Positions 50,661 through 59,586 of a stretch of DNA of 64,000 nucleotides are shown piece after piece. The notes below the pieces were generated by a model. The model was not told the origin of the DNA, ran no database searches, and was given only the letters and a program-made list of their open reading frames with translations. Within the stretch, counting starts at the first letter, position 1. Each line of letters begins with the position of its first letter. The stretch lies in assembly GCA_965601975.1 (NCBI GenBank), contig OZ271856.1, positions 2,480,001 through 2,544,000 of the forward strand. The letters run 5' to 3'. This stretch comes from JANQIO01 sp965601975. Its GTDB lineage: Bacteria > Pseudomonadota > Gammaproteobacteria > Pseudomonadales > Halieaceae. The translations under genes were made by a program, and so were the position numbers.

Positions 50661-51272
50661 ATGACCTTGTTTGAATGGGCCTCCCTCGCCGCGGTTTGCC
50701 TGCTGGGTGCGATGTCACCGGGCCCCAGTCTCGCGGTCGTGGTGAAGCAGACCCTGCACGGCGGCGCCGGCGCAGGCGTTCGCGCCGGGGCCGCCCACGG
50801 GTTCGGAGTGGCGCTCTACGCGGTCGCGGTCGTCTCCGGGCTGGCGGTGATGATCACGACCTCCCCCGGACTGTTCGCAGCCCTGCAATATGCCGGAGCC
50901 GGCTTTCTCGCCTGGCTGGGGATCAAGTCCCTGCGCAGCCAACCCGGCCAGGAGGAGACGGCGAGCTCGAAGGCGGCGGGCAACCCGGTGGTTGAAGGAT
51001 TCGCCGTCGCCTTCCTCAATCCGAAGCTGGCCATCTTTTTCCTGGCCCTGTTCAGCCAGTTCCTGGATGTCACCGCCTCGATCACGGAAAAGGTGCTGAT
51101 GGTGGTGACCATGGGCGTGATCGACGGTGGCTGGTACTGCGGTATTGCCCTGCTGCTGGCGCGCCCTGCCCTGCTGCCGCGGCTGCAGGCTGCACGCGTG
51201 ACCATCGACAGGGTGTTCGGGGTGATCCTGCTGGGCCTGGCCCTGCGAATCGTGTTGCAGGCGTTCAGCTGA
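50661..51272 (+). CDS. LysE/RhtB family amino-acid exporter
   Basis: A 203-residue inner-membrane exporter of the LysE/RhtB family, which moves amino acids or related metabolites out of the cell. The N-terminal LLGAMSPGPSLAVVV motif with the conserved PGP is diagnostic, and the FLNPKLAIFFLALF block follows at about 115. Six hydrophobic spans are visible. The ATG has GGAAG ten bases upstream. Its end overlaps the convergent DUF3301 gene by 8 bp. Substrate not predictable. Confidence 0.9.
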   Translation: MTLFEWASLAAVCLLGAMSPGPSLAVVVKQTLHGGAGAGVRAGAAHGFGVALYAVAVVSGLAVMITTSPGLFAALQYAGAGFLAWLGIKSLRSQPGQEETASSKAAGNPVVEGFAVAFLNPKLAIFFLALFSQFLDVTASITEKVLMVVTMGVIDGGWYCGIALLLARPALLPRLQAARVTIDRVFGVILLGLALRIVLQAFS

Positions 51273-51600
51273 AGCCGGGGCGGTCGGACTGGCGGTCCGC
51301 GATGACCAGCGCCTGAACCCGCTGTCCCAGCATGATCACGTGGCCGCGCTCGCGCTCGTAGCCGTCGATGCTGTACTCGAAACGGTACTGGCGCCACAGC
51401 CGCCAGTGTCCGCGCTCGTCGCGGCTGGCAGACAGGCGCTGAACCATGACGGTTTCGTCCAGCAGCTGGTAGCCCGCCTCGCGGCAGGCCTGCCGCGCTG
51501 CCGCCAGCGCCAGCTCCCGCACCCGGATGGACTGGAACAGGTAGGCGCCGTAGCCGGTCAGGGCCAGCAGCAGCACCACATCGAACAGCGTGAGTGTCAC
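51265..51600 (-). CDS. DUF3301 family membrane-anchored protein
   Basis: A 111-residue protein of unknown function. An N-terminal membrane segment (FDVVLLLALTGYGAYLF, about 6-22) precedes a small soluble domain with a cluster of basic and aromatic residues (HWRLWRQYRFEYSIDGYERERG). It starts at a GTG that overlaps the thioesterase stop as GTGA, and its stop overlaps the LysE gene by 8 bp. DUF3301 membership is a recollection of the family pattern. Confidence 0.78.
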   Translation of the reverse strand: MTLTLFDVVLLLALTGYGAYLFQSIRVRELALAAARQACREAGYQLLDETVMVQRLSASRDERGHWRLWRQYRFEYSIDGYERERGHVIMLGQRVQALVIADRQSDRPGFS

Positions 51601-52022
51601 GAATCGGGCTTTTTCAGCCGCCTGACCACGGCCTGGAAGTTCAGCACCACCTCACCCTCCACGGACAGCTGACCGTTCACGAAGGTCATGGAACCGGTAC
51701 GCTTGACCACTTCAGCCTGGGCTTCGACCCAGTCACCGGAGCGGGCGGCAGCGATAAAGTCGCTGGTGAAGCTCACTGTGGCGCAGTTTTCCTTGACGCC
51801 GGCCAGCGCCACCATGGTCACCGCGTAGTCGGCGAAGGTCATCAGGATGCCGCCGTGTACCGTGCCCAGGCCGTTGCAGTGCTGGTCGCGGGCGCGAAAG
51901 CCCATGGCAAGACCCCCGTGGTTTTCAGGAGAGCCAGTCTTGCGGTAATAAAAAGGACCGATGTGGTCTTCCGCCGGGCTCAGCCCGGCCAGGGTCTTGT
52001 AGTCTGCTGGGATGTCGCTCAC
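51597..52022 (-). CDS. PaaI-type hotdog-fold thioesterase (second copy)
   Basis: A 141-residue hotdog protein with the HGG motif in GTVHGGILMTFADYA and the central strand VSFTSDFIAAARSGDWVEA. It is similar to the protein encoded at 10834-11298. The GTG start overlaps the LLM oxidoreductase stop (GTGA), and the next gene starts at an identical overlap, so three genes are translationally coupled. The likely role is hydrolysis of an acyl-CoA in the same pathway as the oxidoreductase. Confidence 0.86.
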   Translation of the reverse strand: MSDIPADYKTLAGLSPAEDHIGPFYYRKTGSPENHGGLAMGFRARDQHCNGLGTVHGGILMTFADYAVTMVALAGVKENCATVSFTSDFIAAARSGDWVEAQAEVVKRTGSMTFVNGQLSVEGEVVLNFQAVVRRLKKPDS

Positions 52023-53050
52023 GTGGTTTCCCGTTGTTCCAGTGCGGCTTTCAATTCACCGACAATGCCCTGCCAGCAGCTGTCCGGCAAGGCATAGGGT
52101 GCATAAATGCCCAGGCGCTGGGCGATGTCGCCGTAGCGCGCCAGCAGTCCGGGCGCTATGGTAGCGGGCTCACCGCAAACCGCAAAGGCCTGCAACAGCT
52201 CGTCGTCGACCAGCCCCGCCATCTCGTCCCAGCGCCCCTGCTTGGACAGGCGATTCAGTTCCGGCTGCAACTCGCCATAGCCCACCGCATCAAGCGGTGG
52301 CCGATAGGCGGGCGTCGAGGCATAGAAGGCCAGCAGTCCGCGCACGCTCGCCTCCGCCGCACGGTATTCCTCCTCGTTGTTGCCGGTGACACAGATCGCC
52401 GAAACCATCAGGGTGAAGTCTTCCCGCCGCCGCCCGTGGTTTGCCAGGCTGTCCTGCAGGGCCACCAGCTGCTGTTCCCGGAGAAACGGCTGGCTGTGGA
52501 ACGGATGCACGATCAGCCCGTCGGCGACCTCACCCGCCACCGCGGTCATCTTCGGGCCGACCGCGCCCAGCAGTATCGGCGGCGGCCCAGTCTCCAGCGG
52601 GCCGGGATGAAACATCGGCGTCATCAGGGTATGGCGGTAGAACTCGCCCTCGAAGGCCAGCGGTGCATCGTCCTGCCAGCAGCTGAAGAACGCCTTCACG
52701 GCGCGAATGTATTCCGCCATACGCCGGGCCGGCGGATCGAAGGGCAGGCCAAATCGCTTCTCGATGTGGGCGCGCACCTGGGAACCGAGGCCCAGGCTGA
52801 AGCGGCCACCGGAGAAGCGCTGCAGGTCCCAGGCCTGGTAGGCAATATGCGCCGGGTTGCGCGGGAAAGCGACGGCGATGGCGGTGGCGATGTCCAGGCC
52901 CGGACAGTGCTCCGAGGCGATGGCCAGCGGCAGGAAAGGATCGCCGGCGCCCTCCAGGGTGTAGACGCCGTCGTAGCCGATGCCCTCGAGGCGCCGGGCC
53001 TCGGCGGCGGCTTCACCCAGCTGCGCGTAAAACGGTCCGTCGATGTGCAC
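52019..53050 (-). CDS. LLM-class flavin oxidoreductase, probably F420-dependent
   Basis: A 343-residue luciferase-like monooxygenase fold protein. Segments include GYDGVYTLEGAGDPFLPLA, LDIATAIAVAFPRNPAHIAYQAWDLQRFSGGRFSLGLGSQV and PPPILLGAVGPKMTAVAGEVADGLIVHPF. I assign it to the TIGR03617-type F420-dependent group by recollection; a plain FMN-dependent relative is the alternative. The start is a GTG. It heads a three-gene coupled operon with a thioesterase and DUF3301 and diverges from the lipoprotein gene at 53173. Confidence 0.8.
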   Translation of the reverse strand: MHIDGPFYAQLGEAAAEARRLEGIGYDGVYTLEGAGDPFLPLAIASEHCPGLDIATAIAVAFPRNPAHIAYQAWDLQRFSGGRFSLGLGSQVRAHIEKRFGLPFDPPARRMAEYIRAVKAFFSCWQDDAPLAFEGEFYRHTLMTPMFHPGPLETGPPPILLGAVGPKMTAVAGEVADGLIVHPFHSQPFLREQQLVALQDSLANHGRRREDFTLMVSAICVTGNNEEEYRAAEASVRGLLAFYASTPAYRPPLDAVGYGELQPELNRLSKQGRWDEMAGLVDDELLQAFAVCGEPATIAPGLLARYGDIAQRLGIYAPYALPDSCWQGIVGELKAALEQRETT

Positions 53051-53172
53051 CCTGCTCTCTCCTGCTCGCTACCTATAAGACGATTTCACCCGCCGCGGCC
53101 CGTGTCAAACATGCCCCTGCCAAGCCCGGAGCAGTTTGCTACCATGGGCGCGGTTTTGATTCGAGGACTACC

Positions 53173-53946
53173 ATGATTCGCACCGTCATAAGCGGCCTTT
53201 TCATCCTGCTGGCCGCCTGCAGTACCGCTCCCAGCTACAATCCCTCTGTTTTCCCCTACGAGATCGATGAGGAACGCCTGGCCGCTGCGCCCATCAAGAC
53301 CGTGGTGATTGCCCACGTCAACCTGGGCGACCCCACGCGCAACTATCTGCGCGTCCACGAGGCCCGCATCGACAAGATGGTCGAGGCCTACCTCGAAGAG
53401 AACGGCATCACGGTGCTGCCGACCCGGCTGTTCGAGCAGGAGTGGAAACGGGCGGTGCGCGCCTACGGCGACGTCTACGACCCCACCACCGGCGAGGTCA
53501 ACCGCAAGTCCTTCGCCCTGGCCCTGGTCAATGTGCGCGACGCCCTGCGGGAAACCCACGACCTGGACGCCTTCGTGTTCACCGACATCCTCTCCCAGAA
53601 GGTGGCCTTCTCCGCCGGCATCAACCACATTGCCCGCTTCAACGGCGTGTCCCGCAAGCCGACCCTGCAGGGCCCTGGTGAGGGCGTCTCAACAGCCTTC
53701 GACTGGAGCCGTGAAGCGGACTCGGCCTCACTCTGGGTCAGCGTTTACGACATGGAGCTCCAGCGCGTGTTCACCAGCATCGGCGGCCTGGACATGACGG
53801 AAGCCATCGACACCCGCTCCAGCAGCGGGGCCTTTGTGCGCCGCCGCAGCATTCTCGAGAACAAGACCAATATTCGCGAGGGTATCGAGCTCGCCTTTCA
53901 CCCGTTCATCCCCATGGAACGGTACCCGGGCAAACCTGAGTCCTAG
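53173..53946 (+). CDS. hypothetical lipoprotein
   Basis: A 257-residue predicted lipoprotein: signal peptide ending LLAACS gives a lipidated cysteine at about residue 16. The mature part has alternating strands and helices with no motif I recognise (KTVVIAHVNLGDPTRNYLRV; DAFVFTDILSQKVAF). A GAGGA sequence lies just before the ATG. Its TAG and the TAG of the convergent HupE-like gene overlap within one CTAG. Confidence 0.7.
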   Translation: MIRTVISGLFILLAACSTAPSYNPSVFPYEIDEERLAAAPIKTVVIAHVNLGDPTRNYLRVHEARIDKMVEAYLEENGITVLPTRLFEQEWKRAVRAYGDVYDPTTGEVNRKSFALALVNVRDALRETHDLDAFVFTDILSQKVAFSAGINHIARFNGVSRKPTLQGPGEGVSTAFDWSREADSASLWVSVYDMELQRVFTSIGGLDMTEAIDTRSSSGAFVRRRSILENKTNIREGIELAFHPFIPMERYPGKPES

Positions 53947-54917
53947 ACCACTTCCAGCGCGCGCTCGATACACCACATCGCCGACAGGGCGCCCAGCGCG
54001 TAAACCGGCGCCGGCCTGAGAATCGCCGCGTCCGCCATCGGCATGCGGCGCAGCAGCGTCCACACCGCCATGACGGCAGCGATGAAGGCTAGCTGCCCCA
54101 GTTCGATCCCGATATTGAAAAACAGCAGCGCCAGCGGCAGCTCCGACTGTGGCAGGCCCACCTCCGCCAGGGCACCGGCGAAACCCATGCCGTGCAGCAG
54201 CCCGAAGCCTCCCGCCAGCCACCAGGGATAGCGCTCGAACAGGCCGGCCTTGTCCCGGTTCGCCAGCTCCAGTGCCAGCACGAAAATGCTGAGGGCAATC
54301 AGGAATTCCACCAGCGCTACCGGGTATTCGAAGTAGCCCAGGGTGACCAACGCCAGGGTCACACTGTGCCCCACGGTGAATGCGGTCACCGTCCAGATCA
54401 GCCGCCGGTTCCAGCCCACCAGCAGGAACAGGCCAAACACGAACAGCAGGTGGTCGATACCGCCCCAGATGTGCTCGGCACCCAGCCAGCTGTATTCCTT
54501 CATGACTTCCAGCGCCGTTGGCTCCGCGGGCACCAGGAACGCGGGCTGTTGGCCGTTCAACAGTGACTGGTAGTAAAAGCCGTCGCGGGTTTCGATGGAC
54601 AGCAGCACCGAGGCGCTGTTTTCAGCCAGCCCGCTCACTGACAGCTGCCGCCCCACCAGGCTGTCCGCGCAGCGAATGCGAAAGCTGGCGATAACCCCGG
54701 TGCCCTCGCGGCTGGCAGAGGATGCCTCACCGTCGCAGGCATCGGGAAATACCGGTTGCAGGGGAATCGCGCTTACCCGCTGGGCCGGGGTTTTCCAGAT
54801 CACCTGGTACTCGCCCTCGCCCACTTCGAACAGCCGCAGCAGGGAGGGGGCGAAGCGATGGGCGCTGGCGTCGAAGGACACCAGCAGGGCCAGCAGGAGC
54901 CCACAACAGCGCCTCAT
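53943..54917 (-). CDS. HupE/UreJ-family membrane protein
   Basis: A 324-residue protein. Signal peptide (about 1-19), an extracytoplasmic domain to about 140, then six or seven membrane spans. The HIWGGIDHLLFVFGLFLL, FTVGHSVTLAL and GLLHGMGFAGAL segments carry the conserved histidines of the HupE/UreJ family (putative metal permeases). Its ATG overlaps the stop of the upstream parvulin gene (ATGA). It is the last gene of the minus-strand PilZ-to-HupE operon. Nickel or cobalt transport is the family suggestion; not supported further here. Confidence 0.82.
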   Translation of the reverse strand: MRRCCGLLLALLVSFDASAHRFAPSLLRLFEVGEGEYQVIWKTPAQRVSAIPLQPVFPDACDGEASSASREGTGVIASFRIRCADSLVGRQLSVSGLAENSASVLLSIETRDGFYYQSLLNGQQPAFLVPAEPTALEVMKEYSWLGAEHIWGGIDHLLFVFGLFLLVGWNRRLIWTVTAFTVGHSVTLALVTLGYFEYPVALVEFLIALSIFVLALELANRDKAGLFERYPWWLAGGFGLLHGMGFAGALAEVGLPQSELPLALLFFNIGIELGQLAFIAAVMAVWTLLRRMPMADAAILRPAPVYALGALSAMWCIERALEVV

Positions 54918-55837
54918 AGCACCACCTCATAGTCTTCACGCACCTGTGCGATGGCCCGGTCCAGGGCCTGCCGGCGCCGTTCGTGATCCAGCTCTCGCCG
55001 CAGCCGGCTGCTGGCCTCGGCCAGCGACTGGGCACGCGCCGGTTCGATCTGCTCCACCCACACCAGGTGAATGCCATAGGTGGATTGCACCGGCCCGACC
55101 CAGGCACCGGGACTGGGGTTCGCCTGTTCCAGGTTCTGCATAAAGGCGGCCCCGAACTGCCGCGCCAGCTGAGCCGGGCTCTGGGAAACAAACCGGTAGC
55201 CGGGCAGGAACGGGGAACTGAACTGCAGGGCGTCCGCCGGCGCCGTGGCCGCCTCGCGCAGCCTGGCCAGCAGCTCCCCGGCCTCGCTCTCGCGGTCGCG
55301 TGCGAGGAACACGTGCTGCAGCGTGTAGCGGGGAGGCTCCATGAATTCCTCCCGCTGGGCCTCGAAGGCCGCCGCCAGCTCCGCAGCTGTCACCGCTGCA
55401 GGCGGTTGCCGCGACAGCAGTATCTGTTCCATCACCTGCACCAGCCGCCGTTTGACTACCTCGTCACCCAGGTGCAGTTCCATGCGCAGGGCCTCGCGGA
55501 ACAACTCTGCGTCGTCCCGGCCCCGGTCCAGTTTGAGAAAACGCATATTGCGCACCAGCCGCTGCTGCACGATCGGGTCGACCCGGTACAGCTCCAGCTC
55601 CAGGGCTTCACGAAACAGGATCTCCCGGTCCAGTTCGGCGCGGATCATGGCCGACAGCTGGGCCTCGGTCGGCATGCGCCCGGTAGTGGCAAACCACTGC
55701 CTGCGAAGGCCCTCCAGCTGTGTCTCCTGCAGCGGGCCCACGGTCGGCAGCGGTGGCGGAAAGAAAACGCCCTGGGCATAGAACAGGGCTGTGCCCAACA
55801 CCAGGAAATGCAGCCAGGGTTTGCGGAGTAAGCTCAC
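54914..55837 (-). CDS. PpiC-type peptidyl-prolyl cis-trans isomerase, membrane-anchored
   Basis: A 307-residue protein with one N-terminal hydrophobic anchor (LHFLVLGTALFYAQGVFF, about 9-26), a helical SurA/PrsA-like chaperone region and a parvulin domain at about 165-275 (PRYTLQHVFLARD; ends SPGAWVGPVQSTYGIHLVWV). The start is a GTG with AAGGA seven bases upstream. It probably acts in the periplasm to fold an exported partner, and the flanking DUF3604 and HupE-like proteins are obvious candidates. Confidence 0.85.
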   Translation of the reverse strand: MSLLRKPWLHFLVLGTALFYAQGVFFPPPLPTVGPLQETQLEGLRRQWFATTGRMPTEAQLSAMIRAELDREILFREALELELYRVDPIVQQRLVRNMRFLKLDRGRDDAELFREALRMELHLGDEVVKRRLVQVMEQILLSRQPPAAVTAAELAAAFEAQREEFMEPPRYTLQHVFLARDRESEAGELLARLREAATAPADALQFSSPFLPGYRFVSQSPAQLARQFGAAFMQNLEQANPSPGAWVGPVQSTYGIHLVWVEQIEPARAQSLAEASSRLRRELDHERRRQALDRAIAQVREDYEVVL

Positions 55838-55851
55838 GCCAGGATCCTTGT

Positions 55852-57708
55852 TTATTCGGGTGACTCGGAGAGAACCGGGTAATACCAGACCGGGGAGCTC
55901 ACCGCGCGCTCGTGAATGACCGGTCGATGGGTATCACTGCAACAGGCCTCGAGGTCATCAGGTACCGTGTCGGGCCGGGCGCAGTCAACACCGGCGGCGG
56001 CGCAGATGCGCTGACTCCAGCGACAACTCGGATTCTCCACCGCGCGCGCATAATAGTACGCCTGCTGCGTCGGGGAAAAGTCCGGGTCGGCCCAGACGTC
56101 ACACAGCTGGTTTGCGCCCTCACCGTGGGGTTCGCAGGTCGTGAGGTTCACGCCGGCGTCGCTGTCCGCGTTGCCGGCGATGTCATAAACACGCTGGTGA
56201 TGTTCACCCTTGTCATCCAGCCAGCCCTTGATGACCTGAAGCCGTTGCAGGGGCAGCGAAAGCGCGTCGCGCTGGGCGGCCACCGCGATGCGGGCCTGGG
56301 CAGCGCCGCGAATCACAGAACCCATGGGTTCCCCTGCCGCGTAACCCGCTGCGGCAAAATCCACCTGCTCGCACAGGTCACCGGGCAGGGTCTCCCCCGC
56401 AAACAGGCGCAGTTCGATGCGGGGGCCGCTGGTGGCGTAGGTTTCCCTCCGCCGCATCGCATCAAAAATATCCTCGCGCCGGTTCTGCGGTGCCCATACG
56501 GCCGCCAGCCCTCCGGGGCTGTACTCCAGGTCGTCCACCAGTCCCTGGGGCAGTCCGTCGCCGGCCGGCGCCCCGGCGCCGCCGTGGCCGGCAAAATCAA
56601 CCTCCGCTACCGCCCCCGGTGTCCCGAGGTGGGTGTCGGTACTGCCGATAAAGCCGAACTCAAAGGGGTTGCTGCCGAGTTGGGCGCGCACGTCCAGGCC
56701 GTCATTCAGCACGGCTCGCAGGAATCCGTCATCCGCCTGGGGCGGCTGCAGGGTCCAGGTCTGGAATTTGCCGCTGAACTTGTCGTAGGGCAGCTGCTCG
56801 AAAGCGCAGAGCTCGTCCTCGGTCACGCCCGGGCTGTAGTAACACTCGCTGGAGCCCTTGTGCTGCAGCACCTCCACCAGCGTTTCGAAGCGGCGCCGCG
56901 TGTCGGCATCCACCGGCGTGCCAATCTCGCCGACGGGAAACATGAAGCCGTCGCTGAGATTGCTGTTGTGGGGAATCACCTGCACGTCGCAACCCTCGAT
57001 GCCCTCGAGGCAGTCCGCCTGCAATTGCGAATAGAGCGCCTCTGCACTGCCCGCCTCCAGGAAGCTGGGCGGCAGCGCCGGCACCTGCGCGCCGCTGAAG
57101 ATCACGTTGCGGTGTATGTTGGCCAGGTTTTCCGAGGCACCGGTCCATTCATAGGCATTGAAGCTGGTGAACTCGCATGCCTCGTAGGCCTCGTTCGCTG
57201 CCGCCTGCATCACGCCCCAGACGTCCGATGCGGCGTCGAGGCAGCGCTGTCCCGCGTCTCCACAGATACCCAGTCGCCGGCCGGAGGCGGCGGCGGTGTT
57301 GAACATAAAGAAGGCTGTCCGGGGAAATCCGCGGAAGCCCTTGCACCACAGGCTGTCATAGGCGGGGCTGCCCTCTCGCGTACACAGCTCCACTTCACCC
57401 AATAGTTCGGCGTGGTCGGTTACCGCCGCGAAATCCAGCGGGCGTTCCAGCTGCAGGCGGCGCAGGGGCTTACCGTTTTCCCAGGGCTGGATGCCGATCC
57501 CCTCGCCGCGGGCGAAGGCGTAGGCCTGGGCCGGCGTGGTGCGCGTGTCCTGGGTACTCGCATCGAGGCTGTAGCGGGTATGAACGTGCAGGTCACCCCA
57601 GTACAGGTTGTTGTGGGGGTTGAAGTCCGGGCAGTCTTCGGCAATAACCGCCCCGGAGGCCAGCAGCACCAGCGCCAGCCCGCTGCGAATCCCGGTCAGG
57701 GCGACCAC
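55852..57708 (-). CDS. DUF3604 family secreted protein (PHP-like)
   Basis: A 618-residue exported protein with a signal peptide (about 1-23). The N-terminal NLYWGDLHVHTRYSLDASTQD contains the HxH metal motif typical of PHP-type hydrolases, and TDHAELLGE, VIPHNSN and GSTDTHLGTPG supply further histidines and acids. DUF3604 proteins have no settled function; a metal-dependent phosphoesterase-like activity is likely from the motifs. The GTG start overlaps the nitroreductase stop by 13 bp. It is cotranscribed with a parvulin and a HupE-like protein. Confidence 0.85.
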   Translation of the reverse strand: MVALTGIRSGLALVLLASGAVIAEDCPDFNPHNNLYWGDLHVHTRYSLDASTQDTRTTPAQAYAFARGEGIGIQPWENGKPLRRLQLERPLDFAAVTDHAELLGEVELCTREGSPAYDSLWCKGFRGFPRTAFFMFNTAAASGRRLGICGDAGQRCLDAASDVWGVMQAAANEAYEACEFTSFNAYEWTGASENLANIHRNVIFSGAQVPALPPSFLEAGSAEALYSQLQADCLEGIEGCDVQVIPHNSNLSDGFMFPVGEIGTPVDADTRRRFETLVEVLQHKGSSECYYSPGVTEDELCAFEQLPYDKFSGKFQTWTLQPPQADDGFLRAVLNDGLDVRAQLGSNPFEFGFIGSTDTHLGTPGAVAEVDFAGHGGAGAPAGDGLPQGLVDDLEYSPGGLAAVWAPQNRREDIFDAMRRRETYATSGPRIELRLFAGETLPGDLCEQVDFAAAGYAAGEPMGSVIRGAAQARIAVAAQRDALSLPLQRLQVIKGWLDDKGEHHQRVYDIAGNADSDAGVNLTTCEPHGEGANQLCDVWADPDFSPTQQAYYYARAVENPSCRWSQRICAAAGVDCARPDTVPDDLEACCSDTHRPVIHERAVSSPVWYYPVLSESPE

Positions 57709-58259
57709 TCCTCGACAAAATCTTCCGGCTTGCGTTCGGGCAGGGATTTCCTGCGGCCGTCACGGCTGCCGAAGTAGAGGAAGCCGACAATGGACTCGTT
57801 GTCTTCCAGCCCAAGTGCCCGGGCGACGTTTTCATCCTCGGCATTGACACCGGTGCGCCAGATGCCCGCATAACCCTGGGCCTCGGCGGCGAGCAGCATG
57901 CTGAAGGCGGCGCAGCCGGCGGAGATAACCTGCTCCTGATGAGGCACCTTGGGATGCTCGGTATAGCGGCAGATCACAACAACCACAGTAGGCGCCCGCA
58001 GCGGGGCTGCCAGCGCCTTGTCACGGGCATCCTGGTCCGCGCCGGGATCCCTGGCCACCAGGGCGTCCAGGAACACCTCGCCCAGGCATTGCCGGTCCTC
58101 GCCCTGCACCAGCAGGAAACGCCAGGGCTGCAGCCAGGCGTGGTCCGGCGCGCGCAGGGCTGACTGGAACATGTAGTCCAGCGTGGCCTGGTCGGGGCCG
58201 GGTTCGGTCAGGCGCGGAGAGGAATTTCGATTGGTCAGGTGCTGGATGGTCTCGTTCAT
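57696..58259 (-). CDS. nitroreductase family protein (YdjA-like)
   Basis: A 187-residue FMN-binding nitroreductase of the minimal YdjA group. FMN contacts are expected in RNSSPRL (about 11-17), SALRAPDHAWLQPWRF and GYAGIWRTG. The E. coli counterpart is 183 residues. The ATG is eight bases after the FkbM stop; its end overlaps DUF3604. Reduction of a quinone or nitro compound is the usual role of the family; the substrate here is unknown. Confidence 0.88.
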   Translation of the reverse strand: MNETIQHLTNRNSSPRLTEPGPDQATLDYMFQSALRAPDHAWLQPWRFLLVQGEDRQCLGEVFLDALVARDPGADQDARDKALAAPLRAPTVVVVICRYTEHPKVPHQEQVISAGCAAFSMLLAAEAQGYAGIWRTGVNAEDENVARALGLEDNESIVGFLYFGSRDGRRKSLPERKPEDFVEEWSP

Positions 58260-58267
58260 GGCGCGAA

Positions 58268-59059
58268 TTATACCGTGGGCCCCAGGAAGATGTTCATGAA
58301 GCCCGCGTCCTGTGGATAGGCGTCTATGTTGTCACACCAGACCGCGAGATCTTCCGCTGCCGTCGGCGCCAGTCGATGCTCAATATGATCGACGATGGCA
58401 AACGGCAGCGCGAGACCCGCCAGGGTTTCGATCAGTTCCCGACCGCTGCTGCCCGCCTCGCGCAGGGAGCGCGGCGTCAGCTCCACCAGCATGCGCAAGG
58501 TCGCACCGCTGTTTCGCAGCAGCGGCAGCAGGCCCTGCACCACGGCGTGCTCGGCCCCCTGCACGTCGACCTTGACGAAGTCGAGTCCCGACTCCCGACC
58601 GGCGAACCAGTCGGCCCCTGCCAGCAATCGAATCGGTACGGTCTCGCGATCCTGATCCCCGCGGTGAATCTGGTGATCGCCCAGGTTGGCCGGGTTGAGA
58701 TGCAGCTCGCCCTCCCCCTCGCGATCGGACAGGGCGCCCTCGACACAGTGGACATAGTCACCGAAGCCATTCAGCGACACATTCTGTTGCAGCAACCGGA
58801 AGTTGCGGGGCTCCGGCTCGAAGGCATACACGCGGCCGCCGGCGCCGACGGCACTCGCGGCCAGCAAAGTGAAATAACCGATATTGGCGCCGACATCGAG
58901 CACACGCTGCCCGCTGGACAGCGCGCGCCGCATCAGCTCCGTTTCGAAGGGTTCCCAGATTCCGTGTTCGCGCAGTGCCGTGGAGATGTGCACGTCGGTA
59001 TCCCGGTGCAGGTGCATGCGCAGGGGCATGCCGGGGATGGCCAGCTGTACCGCGTCCAA
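58268..59059 (-). CDS. FkbM family methyltransferase
   Basis: A 263-residue SAM-dependent methyltransferase of the FkbM family. The SAM-binding motif is RVLDVGANIGYFTLLAAS (about 45-62), with the acidic residue in YAFEPEPRNF. LDFVKVDVQGAEHAVVQGL is the conserved FkbM block. The start is a TTG at 59059, nine bases after the PilZ stop; a later ATG (residue 11) is also possible. FkbM enzymes usually O-methylate sugars or polyketides; the target here is unknown. Confidence 0.85.
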   Translation of the reverse strand: MDAVQLAIPGMPLRMHLHRDTDVHISTALREHGIWEPFETELMRRALSSGQRVLDVGANIGYFTLLAASAVGAGGRVYAFEPEPRNFRLLQQNVSLNGFGDYVHCVEGALSDREGEGELHLNPANLGDHQIHRGDQDRETVPIRLLAGADWFAGRESGLDFVKVDVQGAEHAVVQGLLPLLRNSGATLRMLVELTPRSLREAGSSGRELIETLAGLALPFAIVDHIEHRLAPTAAEDLAVWCDNIDAYPQDAGFMNIFLGPTV

Positions 59060-59068
59060 GCTGAGTGC

Positions 59069-59521
59069 CTAGTGGAACCCGATGGTGTTGGCGAACTCCT
59101 CGGCGTAGCGGACGATCCACTCTCGCGCCGCTTCCTCGCTGGAAAGGCTGCGCCCTTCACGCTCGCGCACGTCCCGGCGATAGTCCTCGATCTGGCAGAA
59201 CTGCGCGACCATGCGCGCCTTGAAGGCCTCGTTGGGTTCCGTGAACTGCACACCCGCCTCGTAGCCGTTGGCGGCCTCGCGGCACCACACCACCGTGCCC
59301 GACGCCGTATAGTCGGGCCAGACGTCCGGCATGGATATCGTGATTCGCGCTCCCACCATGACCGGGTGGAGCATATTGAACGCGAGGCCGCCGGTCGAGA
59401 CGTTGACCATGTTCACCTTGCTGGGAACATGGGACTCGCCTTCAAACACTGCATCCGCACCGCTCTCGTCGATGGCGATCTCGATGGGAATACAGCTGGG
59501 ATGTCGTATGAATTTGCGCAC
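59069..59521 (-). CDS. PilZ domain protein
   Basis: A 150-residue protein with one PilZ domain, the usual bacterial sensor for cyclic di-GMP. The ligand-binding RxxxR motif is met by R-K-F-I-R at residues 2-6, and the second motif by NVSTGGLAF (about 40-48). A helical tail of about 45 residues follows. It is first in the minus-strand operon with FkbM, nitroreductase, DUF3604, parvulin and HupE-like genes, so the operon's output may respond to c-di-GMP; that is inference. Confidence 0.88.
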   Translation of the reverse strand: MRKFIRHPSCIPIEIAIDESGADAVFEGESHVPSKVNMVNVSTGGLAFNMLHPVMVGARITISMPDVWPDYTASGTVVWCREAANGYEAGVQFTEPNEAFKARMVAQFCQIEDYRRDVREREGRSLSSEEAAREWIVRYAEEFANTIGFH

Positions 59522-59586
59522 TGCGCGCCCTGTTCGCCCCGCTCACCCCGATTGTAGTGCTTGCCCGCGCGGACAGGCAAACGGGC

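Noticed and set aside
50356..50664. 102-codon frame before the LysE gene
   Set aside because: Runs through the AT-rich tract and the DnaA boxes; the protein would be an odd mix of Phe, Tyr and Cys with no start signal.
55912..57405. 497-codon frame opposite DUF3604
   Set aside because: Shadow frame; the minus-strand protein has signal peptide and metal motifs.
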